Origin: Anaerolineae bacterium
GTDB taxonomy: Bacteria; Chloroflexota; Anaerolineae; JAFGEY01
Direction: 5' to 3'
Length of the DNA stretch: 30,353 bases
Assembly: GCA_016929775.1 (NCBI GenBank)
Contig: JAFGIE010000256.1
Location: forward strand, 1-30,353
Shown in pieces: positions 7,270-15,629 of the stretch (positions are counted from its first letter, which is position 1; each line of letters opens with the position of its first letter). The notes beneath the pieces are model-generated. The model was not told where the DNA came from and ran no database searches. It saw only the letters and a program-made list of their open reading frames with translations. The position numbers and the translations under genes are program-made.

Positions 7270-7758
7270 CTAGCCGCCCCAGGGCATGCCCGCATACTCC
7301 TCGAACGCCTTGTCGTGCATGCTCTTGAACAGCTTTTCGTGCCCACGTTCCCACCGGGCAAGCATCTTGAGCGCGTTGCGAGCGGCCTCATCCTCTACCC
7401 TGTCCGCCGCCATCTCGTAGAACTCGGCAAAGTCGCGCTCGATCAGGTAGGCGGTCCGCAGGACCGGCAAGTCGGGCACCATCGCCTCGATCACGGTTTG
7501 ATCGAGCAGTTCGCTGTCGGCACGCTGCGAGAAAAAGCCTTCCTTGTCCATCTCTAGGCCCGCCTCCATGCCGCCGCCCTGCTCGAGCGCGTCGATCAGG
7601 CCCTGGATGAACTGGATGTGCTTGCGCTCCTCTTCCGCCAGGGCCTCAAAGACGCCCTGCGCCGCTGCGTGCCCAAAGCGCCCCGCGTTCTGGGCAAAGA
7701 AGCGCATCCCCTCGTGCTCGCGCTGGAGCGCATACTCGTATACCTTGCGAACGTCCAT
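7270..7758 (-). CDS. ferritin-like diiron protein (rubrerythrin-type helical domain, no rubredoxin)
   Basis: A 162-residue four-helix ferritin-like protein. Likely diiron ligands are seen in REHEGMRFF (residues about 13-21), EEERKHIQFI (about 43-52), IERDFAEFYE (about 106-115) and WERGHEKLFK (about 136-145). This spacing matches the rubrerythrin-type ExxH/E...ExxH layout. No C-terminal rubredoxin CxxC pair is present. Family members reduce peroxide or store or sense iron, and the exact activity cannot be told here. An ATG at 7764 is only two bases from the Shine-Dalgarno site; the ATG at 7758 has AGGAGG (7767-7772) at an ideal 8 bases, so I use it. It lies between fdhA and focA and may protect the oxygen-sensitive selenoenzyme, which is an inference. 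Confidence 0.78.
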   Translation of the reverse strand: MDVRKVYEYALQREHEGMRFFAQNAGRFGHAAAQGVFEALAEEERKHIQFIQGLIDALEQGGGMEAGLEMDKEGFFSQRADSELLDQTVIEAMVPDLPVLRTAYLIERDFAEFYEMAADRVEDEAARNALKMLARWERGHEKLFKSMHDKAFEEYAGMPWGG

Positions 7759-7782
7759 GGCCATTACCTCCTGTTCTGTGGT

Positions 7783-7813
7783 GACCGGAGCAGGCGGTGT
7801 GCCTGCTCCGGTC
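7783..7813 (-). terminator. hairpin after fdhA
   Basis: A perfect 13-base-pair stem (arms 7783-7795 and 7801-7813) with a 5-base loop, starting 6 bases after the fdhA stop. No T-tract follows. It could be a terminator, or a processing or attenuation point that lowers expression of the ferritin-like gene relative to fdhA. Confidence 0.6.
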
Positions 7814-7818
7814 GCGGA

Positions 7819-10518
7819 TCACGCCGCTTCTACCTTGACTGCACACACCTTGAGTTCGGGGATCTTGGACACAGGGTCGAGCGCGGCGTTGGTCAGCTTG
7901 TTGGCTGCAGCCTCGGCCCAGTGGAAGGCCATGAACACGACCCCTGGCTCGGTCATATCGCTGACCTGAGCTTTGGCCTCGATCTCGCCGCGTCGGGATG
8001 CCACGCGCACCATCTGCCCATCCTGGATCGCCAACCGGGCGGCATCCAGCGTGTTGATCTCGACGACCCCCTCGGGGACGTGCGTGTCGAGGGGCTGGGA
8101 GCGGCGCGTCTGACTGCCGGTGTGAAAGTGGTACAAGATGCGCCCTGTGGTAAAGATCAGCGGGTAGTCCTCGTCGGTTACCTCGTCGGGCGCCATCCAG
8201 TCGACGGCGGTGAACTTGCCCACCCCCCGGCTGAACCGGCCCACGTGCAGGATCGGCGTGCCGGCGTGATCGACCGTCGGGCATGGCCACTGAAGGCCTT
8301 GGTCGCCGATGCGATCGTAGGTGATGCCGCCATAGCTCGGCGCGAGGCCGCAGATCTCTTCCGAGATCGCCGCGGGTCCGCTGTAGATGAGCCCGTCGTA
8401 CCCCATCCGCCGAGCGATCTCGCCAATGATCCACCAATCCTGTTTGGCTTCGCCGGGCAGAGGCAGCGCTGGACGGACGAACTGCACCCGCCGTTCCGAG
8501 TTGGTAAAGGTGCCCAGTTTCTCGGCCCAGCTGGCGGCTGGCAGCACCACGTCAGCCAGCTGTGCGGTCTCGGTGAGAAAGATGTCTTGCACCACCAAAA
8601 AGTCGAGTTGCCGGAGACACCTTTCGGTGTGATGCAGGTCGGGGTCGGAGACCATGGGGTTCTCGCCTAGCACGTACATGGCGCGCACATCGCCCGTCTC
8701 GGCTTTGTTGAGCATCCACACCACCGTGAGGCCGACCCGGTTGTCCAGCGGCACACCCCATGCCTCTTCGAACTTTTTCTGCACGGCTTCGAGGGTCACA
8801 ACCTGATAGGCGGGATAGACGTTCGGTAGGCCACCCATGTCACACGCGCCCTGCACGTTGCTCTGACCCCGAAGCGGGTTGACGCCACCGCCGCGCACGC
8901 CCATGTTGCCGAGCAGCATCTGCAGGTTGGCGCACGAGAGCACGTTCTGGTGTCCGGTGACGTGCTGGGTGATGCCCATTGCGTAGAGGAGCGCGCCAGG
9001 GCGATTCTGAGCCAGGAGATGGGCTGCCTGGACGATCTCCTCGGGCGTAATACCGCAGATCTCGGCTGCGCGCTCGGGCGGGTATTCGAGCACTTTGGCC
9101 TTGAGTTCTTCAAAGCCCTCCGTGCGGCTGGCGACGTACTCTTTGTCGTACAGTTCTTCGGCAACCAGCACGTGCATGATGCCGTTCAGCAGGGCGATGT
9201 CGCTGCCCGGCTTTTGGCGGATGTGCAGGGTGGCAAACTCGGTGATCGGGATGCGCCGGGGGTCGCACACGATCAGCTTGGCCCCACGCTGCTTGACCGC
9301 CTGGCGGATCCGCATGCCCAAGACGGGGTGCTGCTCGGTCGTGTTGGAGCCGATGATAAAGTAGGACTCTGCGTCGTTCGCGATGTCGTCGAACGAGTTG
9401 GTCATCGCGCCGGAACCGAATGCTGTGGCCAGACCGGTCACAGTGGCGCTGTGTCAAAGCCGCGCGCAGTGGTCGATGTTGTTTGTACCCATCACCGCCC
9501 GCGTGAACTTTTGCATCACATAGTTCTCTTCGTTCGTGCACTTGGCGGAGGTGAGGGCTGCAAACGCATCGGGACCATACTGCGCTTTGGTCTCCTGGAG
9601 CTTGCGGGCGATCAGGTCGAGCGCTTCATCCCAGGTCGCTTCCTCGAGCGGAGCGTCCTTGCTCCGGCGGATCAGGGGCGTGGTCAGGCGATCGGGGTGC
9701 TGGACATAGTCCCACCCAAAACGGCCCTTGACGCACGTCAGTCCGTGGTTGGCTGGGGCATCCCACTTGGAGGTGACCTGGACGATGCGGTCATCCTTGA
9801 CGTTGAGGTAGAACTGGCATCCCACGCCGCAGTAGGAGCAGGTCGTAGCGACCTTGTGGAACTCCCACTCACGGCCCTGTCCGACGCGCTGCTTGGGTAC
9901 GAGGGCTCCTACGGGGCACACTGCAACGCACATGCCGCAGAACTCGCATACGCTGTCCGCCATGTCGCCATCAAACGCGGTGCCGATCTTGGTGTCAAAG
10001 CCCCGGCCGATCAGACCGATCGCCTCCACCCCGTTGATCTCGGCGCAGGCGCGGACGCAGCGTCGGCAGAGCACGCACTTGTTATAGTCGCGCATGTAGA
10101 AGGGGTTCGGGTCGGAGATCTCGTACTCGTGACGGACGCCCGGGTAGCGGGTGTCTTTGATCCCGTACTCGTAGGCCAGGTCTTGCAGTTCACAGTTGCC
10201 GGCCCGTTCGCAAGTCATGCAGTCGAACGGGTGATCGGAGAGCAGCAGCTCTAGGACAAAGCGGCGGGACTCTTCTGCCTTCGGCGAGCGCGTGTGCACG
10301 ACCATCCCATCGCTGACTTGGAAGGTGCAGGCGGGTTGGAGGGTACGCTGTTTCTCCACCTCAACGAGACAGATCCGGCACGCGCCGATCGGCACGAGGG
10401 CTGGGTGGTGGCAAAGGCTGGGAATCTTGATCCCGGCCATCTCTGCCGCTTCCAGGATCGTCTGTCCTGGTTGGGCAGCGACTTGTTTGCCGTCGATGGT
10501 GACATGAACTGCCGGCAT
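7819..10518 (-). CDS. fdhA: selenocysteine-containing cytoplasmic formate dehydrogenase, catalytic subunit
   Basis: Oxidises formate to CO2, or the reverse, at a Mo/W-bis-MGD site. It is 899 residues if UGA at 9456-9454 is read as selenocysteine 355. NuoG-like N-terminus: [2Fe-2S] ligands Cys36, 47, 50, 64; His96/Cys100/103/109; two [4Fe-4S] sets at Cys148/151/154/158 and Cys191/194/197/201. A further [4Fe-4S] set at Cys227/230/234/262 begins the molybdopterin domain. The Sec lies in NIDHCARL-U-HSATVTGL, which matches FdhF/FdnG-type ARxUH motifs, and the reading frame continues unbroken as the rest of the molybdopterin oxidoreductase domain. A SECIS-like hairpin follows the UGA. No Tat signal is present, so it is cytoplasmic. 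ATG at 10518 has AAAGGAGG upstream. No dedicated FdhB/NuoF partner lies next to it. Automatic calling would split it into two ORFs (10518-9454 and 9441-7819). Confidence 0.93.
9423..9456 (-). promoter_or_regulatory. UGA selenocysteine codon and bacterial SECIS-like hairpin
   Basis: The UGA at 9456-9454 is followed after 10 bases by a stem-loop at 9443-9423. The stem is CTGTG paired with CACAG, then an A-C mismatch, then CC paired with GG, with the apical loop GGTCT. Bacterial SECIS elements sit at this distance and E. coli fdhF also has a GGUC-type apical loop. In-frame context (ARL-UGA-HSA) agrees with known Sec formate dehydrogenases. This hairpin would bind SelB with Sec-tRNA. No sel genes are in the window. 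Confidence 0.85.
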
Positions 10519-10664
10519 GACGCCTCCTTTCGCGTTTCGTTCTATGCGGGATAGGAGCGGTATGGCGACAGGTGGTCGAGCGTCGCAGCGCTCAGCGATG
10601 GACGATCGCCAGGCAAGTACACGGCTCCGCACCCTGTGTTCGACCAGTACAGTCGCGCTGACCG

Positions 10665-10693
10665 ATCATACTCGATACGGCGTCTATGCGCAA
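10665..10693 (-). promoter_or_regulatory. sigma70-like promoter for fdhA
   Basis: On the minus strand TTGCGC (10693-10688) and TATGAT (10670-10665) are separated by 17 bases. The start point would be near 10658, giving a leader of about 140 bases before fdhA. A 12-base palindrome CGGCGTACGCCG (10698-10709) lies between the promoter and the hypE stop and may be an operator or weak terminator. Confidence 0.55.
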
Positions 10694-10716
10694 ATTGCGG
10701 CGTACGCCGAACCAAG

Positions 10717-11745
10717 CTAGCAGATGCGGGGCAGCTGTTCGCCAGTCAGCATGTCGAGCAACCGGTGCGCGCCCAGCGGGGTGCGCAGCACCACGCGCCC
10801 CGGGTGACTTGCCGTCACGCGCCCAATCACCGCCGCCTCTCGTCCCAAGGGGTGCGCGCGCAGGGCAGCGAGGGCCCGGTCGGTGTACGTCGGGTCCACG
10901 GCGAGGACAACCTTGCCCTCGTTGGCGACGTAGAGCGGGTCGAGGCCTAGCAGCTCGCACGCCGCGCGCACCGCTTCGCGGAGCGGCACCGCCCGCTCCT
11001 CGATCTCGATCCCGATCGCCGCCGCCCCCGCCCACTCGACCAGCGTCGAGACCAGTCCGCCGCGCGTCGGATCGCGCATACACCGCACCCCGCCCGGGCA
11101 CGCCGCCATCACGCCCGCGATCAGGCTGTACAGCGGTGCGCAGTCGCTCTGTAGGTGCGAGCTGAAGCGCAGGCCTTCGCGCTCGATCATGACTGCGATC
11201 CCATGGTCGCCCACGGTGCCGGAAACCAGGATCTCGTCGCCAGCGCGCAGATGAGCGGGCTGCAGGTCGACCCCGGCTTCGATCACGCCCAGGCCCGCGG
11301 TGTTGATGAACAGCCCGTCGGCGGCGCCGCGACCGACCACCTTGGTGTCCCCCGTGACCACCAGGACACCCGCTTCGTGCGCTGTCTGGGCCATCGAGTC
11401 CGCGATGCGCTCCAGCGTGGCGATCGACAGCCCTTCTTCGAGGATGTAGCCTGCGCTCAGGTAGCGCGGCGTCGCGCCCATCACCGCCAGGTCGTTCACC
11501 GTGCCGCACACGGCGAGCTTGCCGATGTCGCCTCCCGGAAAGACCAGGGGCGAGATCACATAGCTGTCGGTAGTGAAAGCCAACCGCGCGCCCGGCTTGG
11601 CGTCGGGCTCGAGGACCGCCGCATCGTTCAGCGCTGCCAGGATCGGGTTGTCAAAGCGGGAGGCGAACACCTCCGCCACGAGTTCGTGGCTCAGCTGTCC
11701 TCCACTGCCGTGCGCCAGCAGGATCGTCTCTGTGTCCCGGCTCAC
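10717..11745 (-). CDS. hypE: HypE, hydrogenase cyanide-ligand synthesis protein
   Basis: HypE uses ATP to dehydrate a thiocarboxamide on its C-terminal cysteine to thiocyanate, giving the CN ligands of the NiFe site. The 342-residue protein belongs to the PurM/AIRS-like fold. It begins ILLAHGSGG, contains NDAAVLE, FTTDSYVISPLVFPGGDIGKLAV, CGTVNDLAVMGA and MRDPTRGGL, and ends in the diagnostic PRIC with Cys as the last residue. The GTG at 11745 overlaps the hypD stop (GTGA), so the genes are translationally coupled; longer in-frame starts would run into hypD. It is the last gene of the hyp cluster. SelD shares the fold, but the PRIC tail and hyp context identify HypE. Confidence 0.96.
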   Translation of the reverse strand: MSRDTETILLAHGSGGQLSHELVAEVFASRFDNPILAALNDAAVLEPDAKPGARLAFTTDSYVISPLVFPGGDIGKLAVCGTVNDLAVMGATPRYLSAGYILEEGLSIATLERIADSMAQTAHEAGVLVVTGDTKVVGRGAADGLFINTAGLGVIEAGVDLQPAHLRAGDEILVSGTVGDHGIAVMIEREGLRFSSHLQSDCAPLYSLIAGVMAACPGGVRCMRDPTRGGLVSTLVEWAGAAAIGIEIEERAVPLREAVRAACELLGLDPLYVANEGKVVLAVDPTYTDRALAALRAHPLGREAAVIGRVTASHPGRVVLRTPLGAHRLLDMLTGEQLPRIC

Positions 11746-12830
11746 GCCGCCCCTCCGTAAGCATGGTACGCCGCGCAGGCGCCCTCGCTGCTGACCATGC
11801 ACGGGCCAACCGGGTTGCGCGGCGAGCAGGTAGCGCCGAACAAGGCGCACTCGAGCGGCGAGATGACGCCGCGCAGGACCTCGCCGCAGCGGCACCCCTT
11901 TGGCTCTGCAACGTGCGGGACCTTGACCTCAAAGATGCGCGCGGCATCGCGATGTGCGTACGCGTCGCGCAGCAGCAGCCCGCTCTTGGGCAACGCGCCC
12001 AAGCCGCGCCACTCTGCTGTCGCGACGCGGTAGACTTGGCCCATCATCTCGAGCGCGACGCGGTTCCCGTCGGCGCGCACGCTCCGTCCGTAGGCGTTGC
12101 GGACCGCGGGCTGCCCGCCCTCGAATTGCGCCACCAGCACCCCGACGCCGCGCAGGATGTCGAGCGGCTCAAAGCCGGTCACGACGCACGAGATGCCGTA
12201 CTCCTCCGGTAAGAAGCGCCACGCCGCAGCGCCAATGATCGTCGTCACGTGCCCCGGACCGAGCACGCCATCCAGCCGCACCTCGCCCGCATCGAGGATC
12301 GCGCGCGTCGCGGGGGGAGTGAGCTTGTGCAGGCAGAGCACGCTCAAGTTGGGCACGCCCTCCGCCTCAGCTTGCAGCAGCGCGGCGGCAGTCGTCGGCG
12401 CCGTCGTCTCAAAGCCGACGGCGAGAAAGACCACCGCACGATCGGGATTGCGGCGTGCGATGTCGAGCGCGTCCAGCGTCGAGTAGACGATGCGCACGTC
12501 GGCGCCGGTGGCGCGCGCCTCCTGCAGGCTTCCCTGGCTCCCGGGGATGCGGACCATGTCGCCATAGGTCGTCAGGATCACGCCGGGCAAGCGCGAGAGC
12601 GCGATCGCGTGCTCCAGGTCGGTCGCCGACGTGACGCACACCGGACACCCGGGCCCGGAGCGCAGGTGCACGCGTTCGGGCAGCACCTGTCGCAAGCCGG
12701 TCTTGAGGATCGCATGCGTGTGCCCGCCGCAGAACTCCATCAGCTCCACGGGACGGGTGCTGCGCCGCGCGATCTCGTCGATCAGGCGCTGCGCGATCCC
12801 TGGATCGCGGAACTCGTCGACGTACTTCAC
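11742..12830 (-). CDS. hypD: HypD, iron-sulfur scaffold for the Fe(CN)2CO group
   Basis: HypD carries a [4Fe-4S] cluster and, with HypC, forms the scaffold on which Fe(CN)2CO is assembled. At 362 residues its length is normal. Conserved motifs are MEFCGGHTHAI (Cys34, His37), RSGPGCPVCVTS (Cys62, Cys65), TYGDMVRIPGS, and VGFETTAPTTAAAL. The C-terminal region contains RCGEVLRG, FGATCSP and the cluster-binding cysteines up to GACAAY. It starts at GTG 12830, overlapping the hypC stop by GTGA, and its own stop overlaps the hypE start in the same way. Confidence 0.96.
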   Translation of the reverse strand: MKYVDEFRDPGIAQRLIDEIARRSTRPVELMEFCGGHTHAILKTGLRQVLPERVHLRSGPGCPVCVTSATDLEHAIALSRLPGVILTTYGDMVRIPGSQGSLQEARATGADVRIVYSTLDALDIARRNPDRAVVFLAVGFETTAPTTAAALLQAEAEGVPNLSVLCLHKLTPPATRAILDAGEVRLDGVLGPGHVTTIIGAAAWRFLPEEYGISCVVTGFEPLDILRGVGVLVAQFEGGQPAVRNAYGRSVRADGNRVALEMMGQVYRVATAEWRGLGALPKSGLLLRDAYAHRDAARIFEVKVPHVAEPKGCRCGEVLRGVISPLECALFGATCSPRNPVGPCMVSSEGACAAYHAYGGAA

Positions 12831-13078
12831 GGCGTGCCCTCGTCCTCCGCGCGCAGCAGGTCGTCAAAGGCGCCGATCTCGGCAAAGAGACGCAGCGTCT
12901 CCTGCGCTTCCTCTTGATCGAGCACGCTGAGCGAGAAACCGGTGTGGACGATCACATAGTCGCCCACGCGCGCTTCCGGCGTCAGCGCCAGGCTGATCGT
13001 GCGCTCGACGCCGCCGATCTCGACCTGTGCCATCTGCCCGTCGATCGACTTGACCAGTGTAGGGATTGCCAGACACAT
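12827..13078 (-). CDS. hypC: HypC, hydrogenase maturation chaperone
   Basis: A small chaperone (83 residues) that binds HypD and then the large-subunit precursor to deliver the Fe(CN)2CO group. The mature N-terminus MCLAIP, with the essential Cys2, is intact, followed by VEIGGVERTISLAL and VGDYVIVHTGFSLSVLD, all family-typical. I use the ATG at 13078 because Cys2 must follow the initiator Met and because AGGAAGG lies 6 bases upstream; a longer frame would hide Cys2. It overlaps hypD by four bases. Confidence 0.96.
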   Translation of the reverse strand: MCLAIPTLVKSIDGQMAQVEIGGVERTISLALTPEARVGDYVIVHTGFSLSVLDQEEAQETLRLFAEIGAFDDLLRAEDEGTP

Positions 13079-13109
13079 ATCTGCCTTCCTGTCAGAACCA
13101 ATTGGAGCG

Positions 13110-13131
13110 CGCCGCGGGCTATGCCGCGGCG
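13110..13131 (-). repeat. small GC hairpin at the hypF stop
   Basis: CGCCGCGG (13110-13117) pairs perfectly with CCGCGGCG (13124-13131) around the hypF stop codon. It has no T-tract and lies inside the hyp operon, so I read it as an intra-operon structure and not as a terminator. Confidence 0.4.
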
Positions 13132-15536
13132 AGACGTGCCTGCACGGCACGGAGAGCGTCTTGCCTTGCGGCGAGCCCTGCGATCGCAGCCTGACCGAGG
13201 CTCAGTCCGCCGTCGTTGCACGGTACCTGGCGATGGAGCAGCACCTCGAGCCCCGCTTCCCGCAGTCCTTGGACTGCCAATCGGAGCAAGATCCGGTTCT
13301 GGTAGCACCCACCGCTGAGGGCAACGGTGCGCAGCCCTGTCTGACCGGCGATCTGCTGGCAGGTCTCGACGATGGCGTGCGCTGCCGTGCGATGGAAGCG
13401 CAGCGCGATCTGGGCCTTGGACCGCTCTTGCGCGAGCTCGTCAAGCAGGGCGCGGAGCAGTCCCGCCAGGCGAATGACGCGGCGCCCATCCGTGTGGTCG
13501 ATCTCGAATGGATAGACCGGGCTCAGCGCGGCTCCGGTTGTGCGCGCGTAGGCCTGGCGCGCGAGGTGCTCGAGCTCGATCGCCGCCTGCGCCTCGTACG
13601 TCGCGTGCGCACAGAGACCGAGCAGGGCCGACACGGCGTCAAAGAGACGTCCCATGGCGGTAGTCAGCGGGCAGTTGATCTGGCGCGCGATCTGCTGGTC
13701 GAGCAGGGCGATTTGGCCCACGTCGACGCCAGGGGCTATGGCAGGGATCGTCGTCCCAGGGAGCAGGGCGCGCACGTAGCTGTGTGCGATCCGCCATGGA
13801 TGCCGCGTCGCCGCGTCTCCGCCCGGCAGGGGCAGCGCTTCGATGTGCGCGGCGCGTGTATAGGACTGGTAGTCGCCGATCAGCCACTCGCCGCCCCAGA
13901 TAACGTCGTCTGGCCCGTATCCCGTGCCGTCCATGATCGCGCCGATCACGGGTCCCGCGTCCGGCGCCCAGCCGTTGTCCGCCAGGCACGACGCAAGGTG
14001 CGCGTGGTGGTGCTGCACGGGCAGGGCGGGAAGCCCCAGCTCGGCTGCCTGCTGCAGCGCGTACCGGGTCGCCATGTAGTCCGGGTGCAGGTCGTGGGCG
14101 ATCGCCTGGGGCTCGACGCGGAAGAGGTGCCTGTAGAGCGCGATCGTGCGCGTATAGTGCTCGAGCGTCTCCAGGTTCTCCATATCGCCGATGTGCTGCG
14201 AGACAAACGCGTATTGGTCGCGCGTGACACAGAACGTGTTCTTGATCTCGGGTCCGCATGCCAAGACCTGCTCGGCCTCGAAGGGAAGCCTGACCGGGAA
14301 CGGCGCATAGCCGCGTGCGCGTCGGAGCGGCTGCGCGATCGTGTCCTCGGCGCGCCCACTCCTTCCGTGCGCTTCCCCTTCTGCGTCGAGACGGAGCGCA
14401 GCCCACACCGAGTCGTCGTAGCGGGCGTGGATCTCGCGGTTGTGCAGCAAGAACGCGTCTGCCAGGTGACCGAGGCGCCGCATTGCCTCGTCGTTCTCGG
14501 CGGCGATGGGCTCTTCGGTCAGGTTGCCGCTGGTCATGACCAGCGGGCGCCGAGCATCGCGGAGCAGGAGGTGGTGCAGCGGCGTGTAGGGCAGCATCAC
14601 GCCCAGGTGCGTATATCCCGCTGCTACCTCTGGGACCACGTCCGAGTCGGCTCGCCACCGCAGGAGCACGATCGGGCACTGCGGCGAACGCAGCAGCGCG
14701 GCTCCCTGCGGCGAGACGTGGCAGTGGGCGTGGACCTCGTCGAGCGTGGCGATCATGACCGCAAACGGCTTGTCCGGGCGCTGCTTCCTGGCACGGAGGG
14801 TGCGCACGGCGGCGGCGTTGGTCGCGTCACATGCGAGTTGAAAGCCGCCCAAGCCCTTGATCGCCACGATCGCGCCAGCGCGCAGGAGCGCCGCCGTGGC
14901 GGCGATCTGGTCTGCAGGAGGGGGAGGGAATGCATAAGCCTGGGCCTCCGCCGTTGCCCCGCGCGCCAGCCAGACCTGCGGTCCGCAGACCGGGCAGGCG
15001 TTCGGCTGGGCGTGGAAGCGCCGATCGCGCGGGTCGTCGTACTCGCGCTGGCAGTCGGGGCACATCGTAAAGGCGCGCATCGTCGTGCTTGGACGGTCGT
15101 AGGGGATGTCGGTGATGATCGTGAAGCGCGGGCCACAGTTGGTGCAGTTGGTGAACGGGTAACGATAGCGGCGGTCCGCAGGGTCGAGCACTTCGCGCAG
15201 GCAGTCGGCGCAGGTGGCGGTGTCGGGGGCGACGAGTTGATAGCGTCCCTCCTGGCGCTCGGAACGGCGGATCTCAAAGCGCTCGGACCTCTCCGGGGTC
15301 ACCTCGTGCGATTCGAGCGACTCGATCTGCGCCAGGGGCGGCGCTTCGGCCTCGATCGCGGCGACAAAGTCGCGGATCGCGGCAGGCGTCCCCTCCACCT
15401 CGACCTCGACGCCGCCCGAGTGGTTGAGCACCCAGCCGGTGAGGTCGTGACGCTCTGCCAGGTTGTAGATGAAGGGGCGAAATCCGACGCCCTGTACTAC
15501 GCCGCGGATCGTGATCTGTGTGCGGGTCGCTGTCAA
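13119..15536 (-). CDS. hypF: HypF, carbamoyltransferase for hydrogenase CN ligand synthesis
   Basis: HypF makes carbamoyl-adenylate from carbamoyl phosphate and ATP and transfers the carbamoyl group to HypE. The 805 residues show the expected order. An acylphosphatase-like domain carries GVVQGVGFRPFIYNLA (residues about 12-27) and NHSGGVEVEVEG. Two Cys4 zinc fingers follow, CADCLREV...CTNCGPRF and CPDCQREY...CPVCGP (about 109-190). A YrdC-like domain has IVAIKGLGGFQLACDA and LRARKQRPDKPFAVM. The C-terminal Kae1/TobZ-like domain has HDLHPDYMATRYA, PVQHHHAHLASCLADN and VALSGGCYQNRILL. Translation starts at TTG 15536 with GAGGA about 6 bases upstream. There is a 93-base gap from hypB. Confidence 0.96.
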   Translation of the reverse strand: MTATRTQITIRGVVQGVGFRPFIYNLAERHDLTGWVLNHSGGVEVEVEGTPAAIRDFVAAIEAEAPPLAQIESLESHEVTPERSERFEIRRSERQEGRYQLVAPDTATCADCLREVLDPADRRYRYPFTNCTNCGPRFTIITDIPYDRPSTTMRAFTMCPDCQREYDDPRDRRFHAQPNACPVCGPQVWLARGATAEAQAYAFPPPPADQIAATAALLRAGAIVAIKGLGGFQLACDATNAAAVRTLRARKQRPDKPFAVMIATLDEVHAHCHVSPQGAALLRSPQCPIVLLRWRADSDVVPEVAAGYTHLGVMLPYTPLHHLLLRDARRPLVMTSGNLTEEPIAAENDEAMRRLGHLADAFLLHNREIHARYDDSVWAALRLDAEGEAHGRSGRAEDTIAQPLRRARGYAPFPVRLPFEAEQVLACGPEIKNTFCVTRDQYAFVSQHIGDMENLETLEHYTRTIALYRHLFRVEPQAIAHDLHPDYMATRYALQQAAELGLPALPVQHHHAHLASCLADNGWAPDAGPVIGAIMDGTGYGPDDVIWGGEWLIGDYQSYTRAAHIEALPLPGGDAATRHPWRIAHSYVRALLPGTTIPAIAPGVDVGQIALLDQQIARQINCPLTTAMGRLFDAVSALLGLCAHATYEAQAAIELEHLARQAYARTTGAALSPVYPFEIDHTDGRRVIRLAGLLRALLDELAQERSKAQIALRFHRTAAHAIVETCQQIAGQTGLRTVALSGGCYQNRILLRLAVQGLREAGLEVLLHRQVPCNDGGLSLGQAAIAGLAARQDALRAVQARLAAA

Positions 15537-15629
15537 TGCGGTCCTCGGTCTATGCGGCGGGCCCGAGCGTCCGCGCGCCGGGCGTCCTTGGAGGCGTGCG
15601 CAGTGGAGCGTGGCGCGAGGTGGGCGCCA

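Noticed and set aside
9441..9456. Frameshift or nonsense mutation making fdhA a pseudogene
   Set aside because: The frame is the same on both sides of the UGA, the UGA sits exactly at the Sec position, and a SECIS-like hairpin follows. Decay would not be expected to produce all three.
10717..11745. SelD (selenophosphate synthetase), which would have supported Sec decoding
   Set aside because: The protein has the same fold but ends in PRIC and sits after hypD, so it is HypE.
13110..13131. Transcription terminator between hypF and hypC
   Set aside because: The 8-base-pair hairpin has no T-tract and the hyp genes on both sides must be expressed together.
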